A DNA stretch of 64,000 bases, taken from the NCBI GenBank assembly GCA_020064725.1, contig JAGTWJ010000008.1, positions 868,001 to 932,000 of the forward strand, written 5' to 3'. The first letter of the stretch is position 1. The number at the start of each line of letters is the position of its first letter. This stretch comes from Drechslerella dactyloides. Its lineage: Eukaryota > Ascomycota > Orbiliomycetes > Orbiliales > Orbiliaceae. The notes under the pieces were generated by a model. It made no database searches. It was not told the origin of the DNA and saw only the letters and a list, made by a program, of their open reading frames with translations. This document shows positions 12,546 to 22,861 of this stretch, piece by piece. Made by a program: the position numbers and the translations under genes.

Positions 12546-15152
12546 TCAACCGACAAGAGGATGGCCCTGTCCCTGGACGAGGAAAGGCGGGCTTGCGACG
12601 TTGCTAGGCGGCAGGTTAGCCGCCGCGTCCTCCGTCAAGTCGACCAGATACCAGGAAGTCTCCGTAAATGCAATCTTGAACTGCAAGATTATAAGACGAA
12701 AAATTAGCCGAGTCTCCAGCGTTATTAAAGCGTCTAAGCATACGTACCTTGAAGAGGAAGTTCAACATCAGCGCGAGGACAACCGTGATGCAGACAACGA
12801 CCGGGCCGACGAGACTCAACGAGCTGTCAAAGCCCTTTTCGCTCCTGTTGTGGATGCTCTCGCTGCGGCGAATGTAGGTCCAGTAGCCCCAGACGCCTGT
12901 AAACACCGAGATACCCGTGAAGAAGAAGCCAATTGCGCGCGCGATGTCGTTCTTCTCGCCGGCGGCATTGTACAGCGCCAGCGAGAGGGTGGCGAGCAGC
13001 ACGCAGATGTGCTGCCATTTGATGAATGTCCGCTGGTTGGCAAGCCACACCTTCGCCTCGACCTGCAGTGGGCCGGCGTCCTTGATGTACGAGCTCGGCT
13101 TGGTCACGCCGGGCGGCAGCTTGACGGAGGACCGCCGGCGGGATTTCGCAAAGTCCTTGGCGGTAGTGGTGTCGGCTACTTGCTCGGTGGACTGGGAACT
13201 GCTGCCGGCTTCTTCGGCGATTGCTGACGGTTGGCGGGTTGGTCGTCTTCGGGGGCTCTGCGAAGTCGGTCGTTTCGCCGCACCGGCTGAGAGGTGGCGG
13301 GATTTCGCAGGCTCCATGGAGCGAGAGCGTAAGCCTTCGTGACTGCGGAAGGGGCTGCCGCGAAGCGGAGACCGGCCCATGACGAAGCTACCGACGGTAA
13401 GTTCGCCTTCGGCCTTGAGTTTCTCCTGCTCCTGCTGGTATGCGGTGTTGGGATCCTTTCGAATGTCCTTGTCGAGGTCTCCGAACCAGAAGGGGAAGCT
13501 GTTAACGTTGTCTTCGAAGAGTACGGAGACACCATGGACGAATTTGGAGAAGCGGGGTGCATCGTAGACGAGATGCGAGTTCATCAGGTCGACGATCCAT
13601 TCTCGGGAGCGGTCGTCCAGGGATGAGGCCTGGATCTTGATCTCCAGGAGCGCGTATGGGAATTTTGAGATCTCGTCCTTTGGCAGGGCGTTGAACGGGT
13701 ATTCCAGCCTCCGGTCGTCAATGTCGCGGCGGTGCCAGTCTTCGACGGGCCGGGACGGCCTTGAAGGGTCCAGGGCATCCTCTTTAATGAATGTTAAATC
13801 GGTGTCCATGGAAATTCTGATTTGATTGTCTCCGGGTATCTGGAAGGCAGTCCTGGTGTATACAGCACGGAGGATCGGCTGAAGAGAGTTCTCTTTGATG
13901 AAATTGTGGATCCCCCTGGCCGTCTTCTCGTACTTGCGCGCCTCCTCCTCCGACTTTCGCTCGCGGGTTTTAGCGATCTTTCGCTCCAAGATTTCGTCAT
14001 CTGTGCCGGATACGAAGCGGTAGATTTCTTTGTCCTTGAGCGTCACTCGTTCCTCGGTGCCCGCGGCTGATTCTTCGGCACCCTCCGCCGACGGGACTAC
14101 TTTGCGCTCGAGTACGATCTCCGGCCTCTCGGCAAGCTGGCCGTACCAGCGCAAGCGGAGAGATGCGGCGCTCTCGTATTTGTCGAGTTTGTGCGTGTAC
14201 AGGTCGAATTGGGAATTGTCAAAGTAGAGAGAAGTCAGTGTCGGGTCCTTCCGGTTGGCTTGTGCGATTTTGGAGTCCTGGGGGTTGTAGATCAAGACGG
14301 GTAGCCGGCGCAGAATGTACGTCTTGACTTCGAGGAAGTTGTCGGGGTGCACCCAGACTGAAATCACGAGGGGTCGGTTAGTTAGCTGGTGTCATGTTGT
14401 TTGAGACGGAGAATATGGGCATGTGTACTCACACTTATGAGACTCGTATGTGGCGGAATGCGCCGACTGTCCCGACTCCGCGGCTTCGGTCTGGTCGTAC
14501 TGACCCACAAAGGCATACAGAGCCGATATCCTGGAGAGCCCCGAGCATTATTTAGCATTACCGTATACGGATGGATATACGAATATGAAATGTACAGATA
14601 GGCTATCACATACCTGTACAAGAGTGGCGAGTAGTCTTCTGAGCTGAACGGCAGGGACGAGAGCCGCACTTGGACCAGGGGCCGGATTTTGTACTGCTTG
14701 AGGCGATCGTGCTTCTTCGCGGCCTTGAGGCACGCCGTGAAGTTCAACCGAGAGAACTTGTACAGGTCGGAAATCTCCTTGGAGATGTTGTCCAGCTCCT
14801 GGGTGACCGAGGCGAGCAGCTGTTTGGTCTCCTCGTCAACGGCCGTCGCCGCCGATGGAGCAGCACCGGAGCCACCCTCCGGCCCTTCGGCAGGTTGCAG
14901 GAGATGTTCGAGCTTGGCTTCGCAGGCGTTCACGCGTTCCTTCAGTTCGCCGGCGAGTTTGCCGTGGAAGGTATTGACCTTTTCGATCTGGACGTTGACC
15001 AGCTCCTCGACAAAGCTGGACTCGTCCTGCTCGGTCCATTGCGTCGGCTCCGATTCCTTCTCCCTCAGCAGTTTTTTCAGCTTGCTGTAGTCGATGTAGT
15101 TGTCCTTCCATTCCTCCTTCAGCGACTTTTTGAGCGTTTCCCCGAACTTCAT
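12546..15152 (-). CDS. VTC4: vacuolar transporter chaperone 4, polyphosphate polymerase
   Basis: Four exons (14614-15152, 14433-14530, 12748-14357, 12546-12680) encode 793 residues with consistent phases. The N-terminal SPX domain starts 'MKFGETLKKSLKEEWKDNY' and includes 'DYSKLKKLL', the basic inositol-pyrophosphate sensing region. The VTC tunnel domain follows with 'WVHPDNFLEVKTYILRRLP', 'SLYFDN', 'LRLRWYGQ' and 'YALLEIKIQ'. A Ser/Arg/Pro-rich linker then leads to a DUF202-like membrane domain with three hydrophobic spans near residues 640-750. In yeast, Vtc4 makes polyphosphate from ATP and moves it into the vacuole. The presence of both a full catalytic core and the SPX domain favours VTC4 over VTC1; VTC2/3 paralogues are less likely but not excluded. 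The last exon (45 codons) is supported by splice sites and phase only. Confidence 0.88.
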
Positions 15153-16011
15153 GCTGGCGGCTGGCTCGCAGCGTTTGTCGTCGGTGGATGTATCGCGGGC
15201 TTGGACGACCGGGCTCGTCGACGGGTGCAAACAGTTGTTGAGGGGCCGGTCGAGATGGCTGGCGCGGGACGGGAGTCGGGAGAGGGCGAGTGGCGCACTC
15301 GGCCGTACGTCGGGGACACCACGATATTTAAGTAAGTTATGGAATTCCGCTCGAATCTCGCATATGCCGACGCGCCAGAAGAAAAATGCCAATTCGGAAT
15401 ACCAGCGCTAGCCTTTGTCCGTCGTTTTGTTTACCGGCTTCTCATGCGGGAAGTAAAATATGTCAAAGGTAAAAAAAAGTTATCTATCAACCGCCGCACT
15501 CGCCGGCCAGGAAACGAGAAACATAATTTTTCTTCTTCTCCCTTGATCGATTGAAACGGCAGGCCAGACAGACAGGCCACCCAGAGGCAGGTGCATGGAT
15601 TCCGCCGATGCCACGAGCACCGGACGGCACGACGCTTCGGGTTGCCGATGCGGGTCCGACTCTGATACACAAAATTACGTACAGGCTCCCCCTTCTATTG
15701 CCATGCCATTCTCGCCGTTTGTGGGTGCATGCTTTTACTATGGAGTCCTATCAATGCATTGGAATTCCCCACGGGGGTGCTACAAAATGATCCACCGTGC
15801 TTTCTTTGGCGAACGGGTTTGCCCGCACCGTGAAGGAAGTATAACATCCAGCCTCCTCAAGATATCTCTTATATACACACACATACAAGCCGCCACCACG
15901 GGCCGCCATGACGTCGAGGGGGTTGGTCGCAGATCATATCACAGACAGTCAATTGTCGAAGCATCGGACGGGTTTCGCAAATTTGTATTGAAGTCGTCCA
16001 TTGTAAATCTT
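15153..16011. other. intergenic region, VTC4 upstream and NDUFB9-like downstream
   Basis: 859 bp. It should hold the VTC4 promoter next to 15152. The open frame upstream of the VTC4 start has no in-frame ATG that adds recognisable sequence. I saw no CACGTG (Pho4/NUC-1 type) site here. No gene seen. Confidence 0.45.
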
Positions 16012-16557
16012 CTATACAGCGTTCCTCATTTCTTCCGACGGCGCTTCGGAGTTTGTTAGTACAACCAGAAGATCTCGAGTGTGAGGCCATCTCGCAGGGT
16101 GAAACGTACGTTCTAGGTTTGGACACGGCAGATTTCTTTCGTATTTCGAGCCTATTATGTAGCAATCAGATGAGCATCCAAACGGTCGTGGCGAAGGTAT
16201 CGGATCGGGATATAGGCGTACCACCGGGGGCCAGCGGCGGGAGGTAAGGGTCTGGATGCTTCCACTTATCCAGTTGAGCTTCTGTCTCCGCTATCAAAGC
16301 CTGTTGTCGAAGGAATATGAATCCTGTTAGCCAACGTCGTGCTTGTGCAGTGCGGCCCGAATCGGCCGGACAGCAGGTGGTGAGTCCGTGGTAGCAACCT
16401 TCAGCAGCTTTGGCTCGCGGACGTCTCTGTTGGCTTCGAACAGCTGGCGGATGGCGAGAGCCTGCGGCCGCCAGACATCCCGTCGCACGGTCCAGTTCAG
16501 GCTCAGCTTCAAGGCCTGCCGGTAGAGACTCGGTACTATCCTCGTGGGGGTCGACAT
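16012..16557 (-). CDS. NADH:ubiquinone oxidoreductase LYR subunit (NDUFB9/B22 type)
   Basis: Four small exons (16399-16557, 16222-16300, 16110-16151, 16012-16043) encode 103 residues, near the usual length. The LYR signature is 'SLYRQALKLSLNW', followed by 'RGQALAIRQLFEANR'-like 'RPQALAIRQLFEANRDV'. Later blocks 'LDKWKHPDPYLPPLAPGG' and 'SKYERNLPCPNLEPP' are typical of the fungal B22 subunit of respiratory complex I. The final junction (16044-16109) uses a GTACGT donor and a TACTAAC branch site and restores 'LEPPSEEMRNAV'. Intron 1 (16301-16398) has an atypical GTTGCT donor. LYR proteins bind the mitochondrial acyl carrier protein during complex I assembly. The gene is divergent from KGD2. 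Confidence 0.9.
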
Positions 16558-17362
16558 GGCTCGGGATCGTGGCGGGCGGCGGGTGTCGACGATGCAATGG
16601 CGGAGGGGTGAAATCGATGGTCGAAACTGAGGTTCTCGCGAGAGGTTCACGACGGCAGGCGTTGTAGGTGCCAAGGGTCAACGCACACCACCCGCGCAGC
16701 CATTCGCACTCATTGTTCGGCGAGATGCATCATCATGCAGACACCATCGTCAATATCATCAGGCACATATGCACACAGGTGCTTCTAGAAATCGATTCGT
16801 GTTCGATAAAGCCAGATACGAAACTTCAGTGACCTTTCGACAATGTGTTCGTTCACCCAGCCAAGAAGCTTCGCTGCATTCGATAGTTCGTGATTGGCTG
16901 GCGGCTTCGGTTCGGCCAATGTCCATGGCTTCTGGTCCGGCTGCCCGAAACCGCAGAGAAAATTTGAGACGCTGAAGGTTAGAAGATCGAGGCCCGAGCC
17001 GCTGCAGCCGTGAACCAAAGCTCAGACATAAAAGACCGTCTCGAGCACGCGTAGACCAAACATCTGCTCGACCGTGAAATCTGGGTGCAAGAGAGCTTGG
17101 CCGTCGTAATTGCAATTGCAACCGATTACATAATCCCGCCGATGACGCCCACGGCAACGGCCACGAAATAACCTGCCTCGCCTCAGCTGCACGTCCACGG
17201 CTCCCCACAGCTGCCTCGAGCTCTTCCCCCCGTCCCTCATTTGCTGGCTCCCGACGGCGCTAGCCAAAGCCTCCGGACATACTATACTCCTCCTCCATCG
17301 AAGGGCAACTTGACAGACTTTCGACACTCCTTCAGCGCATTCCATCATTCAAGACACCCATC
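16558..17362. promoter_or_regulatory. divergent promoter of NDUFB9-like and KGD2 genes with inverted CCAAT boxes
   Basis: 805 bp separate two start codons of mitochondrial energy genes. An ATTGG at 16893-16897 and a CCAAT at 16916-16920 form an inverted pair about 340 bp from one start and 450 bp from the other. CCAAT is the site of the HAP2/3/5 (CBC) complex, which in yeast activates KGD2 and other respiratory genes. A 15-mer AATTGCAATTGCAAC lies at 17108-17122. Activity of these sites is inferred. Confidence 0.5.
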
Positions 17363-19351
17363 ATGTCGACCGCCACGCTCCGACTTAACCCCCTACGGTG
17401 CAGCCGGCTCCCGCTCGGGTCGCATCTGCGGTCCACCTCGCGCCGGCTTTTCCACGTACAAGCTCCGGCTACCGGCATCCTGACAAGACGGAGTGGGCCT
17501 CGAAGGTACATATCACCAGTCTTCTTTCACCCCTCAGCGCGCTACCAAGGTCCCTCCGGCGAGCTGTATCGTGTATTTTGAGTAGAATGTCCAGACGGAG
17601 GCTAACGGCTGCTAAAGCTTCCAGATCGCCACCTTAAACTCATCATTGCAGCAATGGCGCCATTACGGTACATATCCAGACCCCTCTTTGCGACGCGACT
17701 TTGAAAGCCGCTTATCTGAGCGCGGCTAACTCGAGCGTATTAGCCGACAATGTCACCATCAAGGTGCCAACGATGGCGGAATCTATATCGGAGGGAACAC
17801 TCAAGCAGTGGTTAAAAGGTTCGCAGGTCCCCTGGCGCAAGGGTCTTGCGAAATGATAGCGGCAATTGCAATTTCTGACCGGTGCGATGTTCGGAATCCA
17901 GAGGTTGGAGAGGAGGTTGAACAAGACGAAGAAATCGCAACGATCGAGACGGACAAGGTACTTCGTAACGGATTTGTCTAGTTTTACTGTCTGATACGAA
18001 CTCAGGGTTAGATCGATGTCGCCGTCAACGCGCCGCAAGCAGGTGTCCTCAAAGAGCTGCTCGTCGAGCCCGACACCACCGTCACCGTTGGGCAGGATTT
18101 GGCAATCTTGGAGCCTGGTGCAAGCAGCGGCGCTTCCAAGAAGGAATCAAAGAGCGAGCCTGAGCCTTCAAAATCCGAGGATTCCAAGCCAGCTCAAGAC
18201 TCCGCTGAGAAGCCTGCTGAAAAGGAGAAGCCTGCTGAGAAGGAGAAACCCGCTGAGAAACCCGCTGAGAAACCAGCGTCTGAGAAGAAGGCAGCCTCAT
18301 CGCCACCGAAATCCGAATCGCATTCATCGGGTACATCGTCAGGCACACAGACCGGCTACTTCGGCAGCAGGGGAGAGCAAAAAGTACGTCTTCCACAAGA
18401 GACATTTACCCAGTGGTGATAAGAGCGCTGACATCATGCCCCAGGTCAAAATGACCCGCATGAGACTTCGGACAGCCGAGAGACTCAAGCAATCGCAAAA
18501 CACCGCTGCAGCGCTCACCACCTTCAACGAAGTTGACATGTCGGCCGTAATGGACATGCGAGCCAAGTACAAGGAGGAGATTCTCGCAAAGACAGGCATC
18601 AAACTTGGCTTCATGGGCTTCTTCACCAAGGCGGCTATCCTCGCGATGAAGGATGTCCCCATCGTCAATGCAAGCATTGAGGGACCGGACGGTGGCGACA
18701 CCATCGTGTACCGTGACTACGTAGACGTCAGCATTGCTGTTGCGACAGAGAGAGGACTGGTCACACCGGTCATCCGGAACGCCGAGCAGCTCGACCTCAT
18801 CGGTATCGAAAGGGCTATTTCAAGCCTCGGACGCAAAGTAGGCCTGAACCACGCATTCTTAGCATGCTATCATACCCTAACTCGATCTAAAATCCTCTAG
18901 GCTCGGGACGGTAAAATCACGCTAGAAGACTTGGCAGGTGGCACATTCACCATCTCGAACGGCGGCGTTTTTGGCAGTTTGATGGGCACTCCCATCATCA
19001 ATACGCCACAGAGCGCCGTGCTAGGTTAGTACCCATTCTACCCTCTAATGGTCCAAAAGCCCAGACGAGTCTAGTTTCGAGGCTACAAAACCCCGTACTT
19101 ACTACTCGAGTATAGGTCTCCACGCGACGAAAGAGCGACCCGTCGCCGTCAATGGTAAAATCGAAATCCGGCCGGTACGTCATACCCCCTTGCAATACAC
19201 TATAGTACACTTTGTCCGGCGCTAACTTTAGTAGATGATGTACCTTGCGCTTACATACGATCACCGTATCCTCGATGGCCGCGAAGCCGTCACCTTCCTC
19301 GTCCGATTGAAGGAGATAATTGAGGACCCGAGAAGGATGCTTCTCCCGTAG
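17363..19351 (+). CDS. KGD2: dihydrolipoamide succinyltransferase, E2 of 2-oxoglutarate dehydrogenase
   Basis: Nine exons (17363-17505, 17618-17667, 17744-17818, 17902-17957, 18012-18383, 18445-18837, 18901-19024, 19116-19174, 19235-19351) encode 462 residues. The first ~60 residues are a mitochondrial presequence rich in Arg and Ser ('LRSTSRRLFH'). The lipoyl domain starts 'DNVTIKVPTMAESISEGT' and has the lipoylated Lys in 'IETDKIDV' (K108). A linker of repeated Lys-Pro-Ala-Glu units follows, then the catalytic domain with 'VKMTRMRLRTAERLK' and the active-site 'DHRILDG' (H434, D438). The enzyme transfers succinyl groups to CoA in the TCA cycle. No obvious E3-binding domain is present, as in other eukaryotic KGD2 proteins. 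Intron 3 (17819-17901) has a GTTCGC donor. The many short exons mean unspliced reading frames look broken. Confidence 0.95.
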
Positions 19352-19821
19352 ATTCTCTATGCTTGACCGGTCGACAATGCATACATGCATAAACGCATTT
19401 GCCAACTACCTTTTCCCACCCCCGCTTGTTTATAATCAATCACATCCCATATTACAGCCGAAAGCTACGCGATCTGCCTGCCTGCTTAACCGACAGGCTA
19501 AAACGCATGTCATCCCAACAGTCGGCCAGGCAGGGAGTACTCGAATCTCACTCTTCTCCGAAAATAAAAAGCGCTTTTTAGATGGTGATGTATGAATTGT
19601 GCAAGTTTTACGCTGCCGTCGGTAATATGAAATGAAGTGTAATTAATTGCTAGTAGCATGAAACTCGATAATATATGCATACGTGTATGTCCCTATATAC
19701 AGAATTATCCCTCCGCGAATCCAACTCAATCATGCACTCCCCCACATGCACGCACGTATATACAGTCAACTGCAGATATCGATACTCTAGAGTGTCTGAA
19801 TAAAATACTCTGGGTCTATAT
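19352..19821. other. convergent 3' region between KGD2 and glucuronoyl esterase
   Basis: 470 bp between stop codons, AT-rich after 19560, with TGCATACATGCATA near 19379-19392. No gene seen. Confidence 0.5.
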
Positions 19822-21629
19822 CTACGAGAGCGTCGGCACGGTCCAGTCGACCCACTGGGCCTGGTTGAACGAAAAGCTGCCGTCGGTGCGGAAGATGTTT
19901 GTCGCAACGTTCTGGTCGAGCAGGAAGCGGTTGATGAAGGCGTTCAGGTCGTTTCGCTGGGAGGCCGGGAAGCCGCAGTGGTCGGAGTGGCCGACTTGCG
20001 AGTAGCCCATGTTAGAAGTGACGCCGAGGGCCTGGTAGATGATCTGGCCGACTTTCATGCAGCCGTATGTGCTGAGGTTGCCGAGCCATTCCTGTGCGCG
20101 TATCATCGATTAGCGTTGTCGTCCAGAGTATATCGTGTGATGGTACACTCGCGGGGTGTAGAATGGTATGGTAGGTACTCACCATGCTGGTGTTCTCGAT
20201 GACGAAGAGACCCCGTGGCGCAACGAGGCCCGCGAGACTGTGGTGGTCGAACGGCAACCGGTTCACAGAGTTGGAGTTGGCATTGAAGAGCGTAGAGAAC
20301 CAGACGTTCTCGCCAACGATCTGCGAGGCCGTCTGCACGTTCTGGCCCTGCGACTTTTGGTAGTCGGACAGCCGCCAGCAGGCAGCGCCGCCGGAGCCGG
20401 ACTCTTGCGGGATGGTGAGCGCGATGCGGTCGTCGAGAGCGCCTGCGACGATGGCGCCCTTGCCGTTGCGGGAGCAGCCGGTCACGCCGATGCGCTGGGG
20501 GTTGATACCCGTGGAGGGTGTCTGCTCAATGGCGTCGATGATGCGGCTGACGCCCCAGGCCCAGGCGGTGAGGGCGCCGGCGGAGTGGCCGGAGCCGTAC
20601 AGGGTGTAGAATTTGCCCTGGCCTCTAGAACAATATTATAAAAAGTTAGATGTTATTTCAAATACCGTTTGTGGGTCTGCTGGGAAAAAATTCGAAGAGT
20701 TATAGGCAGATGCGGGGTTGCTATAGAGGTTAACTTTCGTACCTCGAGGCGCCGTTGTTTTGGGCGGCGACATCGTCGTTCCTGAATGTTATAGTTGCGA
20801 CGCCCGCTGGGATCGGGATGCTGGCGCCTCCGTAAGCTGCGCCGCACAGTATATTTATTAGCCAGGTATTCGAGATTCGGACCATATATACAGCCAACGC
20901 TTGGGTAGATAGGCGAGCGGGAATAGAAATTATACGCACCAATGATAGCGGGGAATGGTCCGTTACCGGCCGGCTTGCTGATGGTCACGGTGAACGAGAT
21001 AGATTTGCCCTGGTCCGACACGTTGATCGTAAGCGTGTTCCCGCTGAGCGAGGCGGACACGGTCTGCGGCTTGCCGGGCTTGGTGCCGAGCTCGTACTGC
21101 TGCATGGCAGCAAAGATCTCGGCCTGTCGGCATGTGAACTGTGCCTTCGTGGTGACCTTGGAGCCGCTGGAGAAGGTGAAGGGATCCGGCAGCCTGCTGT
21201 TCGACACCAGCGGGATAGGGTTGGGGATTGCAGGGCAGGTAGTGGGGTTAGTGCCTCCCGTCGTAGTCGTCCGTGTGGTAGTCGTGGTGGGGACGACAGG
21301 AGTGGTAGTTCTCGAGGTGGTGGTAGTAGTCCTCGAGGTTGTGGTAGTGGTTCTCGAAGTGGTCGGTTGCACGGAGCCTGGCTGGCACTGGGAGTAGTAT
21401 GGATTGAGGACCACGCAGGAATTACCAGACGTGCATGTGGTGGGGCCGGTCCAGCCAATACCACCGCCTATATTTCATAGCCTGGTTAGCTACGATACTT
21501 GTTGAATTCGATCAGATGTGACGATGGTATATATTTGGATATAGACTTACATTGGCCCCATGTGGTCTGCTGGGCGGCGACGGAATTCGCGCCAACGAGG
21601 AGAAGGAGAGCAGCAACCCGTGCGGCCAT
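19822..21629 (-). CDS. secreted 4-O-methyl-glucuronoyl methylesterase (CE15) with N-terminal CBM1
   Basis: Five exons (21551-21629, 20940-21467, 20743-20836, 20183-20624, 19822-20091) encode 470 residues. A signal peptide 'MAARVAALLLLVGANSVAA' leads into a CBM1 cellulose-binding module (residues ~20-60) with 'WGQCGGIGWTGPTTC' and 'YYSQC'. A Thr-rich linker with three TTTTTSR-type units follows. The CE15 domain has the nucleophile in 'GVTGCSRNGKGA' (Ser285), 'IPQESGSGGAACWR' and the catalytic His in 'VGHSDHCGFP' (H419). This family, typified by Trichoderma Cip2, cleaves ester bonds between lignin alcohols and glucuronic acid on xylan. The second Cys of the CBM1 is created across intron 1 (21468-21550). 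It implies a plant biomass-degrading lifestyle, though saprotroph and pathogen cannot be told apart. Confidence 0.95.
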
Positions 21630-22226
21630 TGTTGATTCCAGCGAGAAACTCCGGATCTCTGACTTGCAATTTGTTCAAAAGGTAACTTGCAATCGAGCCA
21701 GGCTTCAGAGCTCGCGTCCGGCAGAGAACCATGGAAGGAACGGCCCATTTTATACTGACGCAATCCGCTCATCCGATGGAGGATGCATCAGGCTGACCAG
21801 CCAATGAACGCTTCATTTGCTCCCATAAACTGTCATAGAATTTGGCCAGTGACAATGCATCGTCGTCTGGCGGGCCCGAGCCGCCGTCGAGCAGCGCAAA
21901 ATGCGTGCAGCACAGACCGATATCCCACATCTTGGCACGTTCGCGGGACGATGAGCCGACAAGCGGAGAGCGTCCTATAGCAGAACCATTAGCAGGCATC
22001 CGACTGGCAGCAGAGAATCGAGGAAATTGGAATCACAGGCCATCAGCCAAGCGGCCGCCAAGGAACTTACAATGGGGAGAACCTTGTGCGAACGTTGGAG
22101 ATATATATTTATAATCCGCAAAATCGCCATTCATGGAGAAGCTCTGCATCTCGAGCTGCAGTGCGGTCCATAAAAGCATATGCGCACTGCCGGGATGGTA
22201 TATAACATGCCTGGTCGGAGCGTGTA

Positions 22227-22251
22227 GGCTAATCTGGCAGCCCATTTAGCC
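22227..22251. promoter_or_regulatory. inverted GGCTAA pair, candidate XlnR/Xyr1 binding site
   Basis: GGCTAA at 22227-22232 and its reverse complement TTAGCC at 22246-22251 are 13 bp apart, about 600 bp upstream of the glucuronoyl esterase start. GGCTAA (GGCTRR) is the known consensus for the xylanase regulator XlnR/Xyr1, which controls plant cell-wall enzymes. Binding is inferred. Confidence 0.4.
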
Positions 22252-22502
22252 TGCAGGGAGCATCCTGAGCGTCGGACCTGGAAGAGGCAGCAGCGACGCT
22301 CATCAAGGGCATTTGGAGCACGTTTTTTCGATCGTTCGGCAGAAAGGCTCAGCGCAGATGGGCGATCCGGAACGACGGGCGCAATTGGGAGTACAGGCGC
22401 CGCACCAACGGCAACTTGTATTTAGGCGGTGGTGATGCATTTCTTGGTATCGCCAGGTTCGGCGGCTTTGGTGTTGAGTCATGTCGGAAGAAGGCGCCCT
22501 GG

Positions 22503-22562
22503 CCCGAAACACACCAGCCTGTCAAGCTCGCAGGGTTAGCGTCCCCGAAACACACCAGCCTG
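22503..22562. repeat. 19-bp direct repeat, two copies
   Basis: The same 19-mer (CCCGAAACACACCAGCCTG) occurs at 22503-22521 and 22544-22562, 41 bp start to start. It sits about 300 bp upstream of the GT17 gene. It may be a duplicated regulator site or a chance local duplication. Confidence 0.9.
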
Positions 22563-22861
22563 GCTTTGCAAATTTGCCCAATGCGGTTAGCCGCGTTTCG
22601 GGGCGACAAATCGGGACATCCAACGATGAGCTCCACTCGACACAGGTACGTAGGCCCGGCAATTGCAATTGCAACGTCAGAGCCCATCGTGGCCCTCGAT
22701 CAGGGGGCGAGTCATGGGCGGATGGGCCGGCTGGCGGGCGGGCGCCTTTAGCCTTGAGGATGCTGGGAGCCATCGAGCAGGGCTTTCAATCTATTCCAAC
22801 ATTCCAACATTTGCATTCAACCTACACGCTTCCCTTGGCCTCGCGCTAGCTCGCCGCCTCT

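Larger units (their letters stand above)
21630..22861. other. divergent upstream region of glucuronoyl esterase and GT17 genes
   Basis: 1.23 kb. It holds an inverted pair of GGCTAA words (22227-22251), a further TTAGCC at 22587-22592, a 19-bp direct repeat at 22503-22521 and 22544-22562, and the 15-mer AATTGCAATTGCAAC at 22661-22675. Open frames overlap in several frames and match nothing. Confidence 0.55.

Noticed and set aside
14531..14613. VTC4 as two separate genes (SPX protein and VTC protein)
   Set aside because: Two short introns with correct phases join the SPX and VTC parts through an in-frame 98-nt exon.
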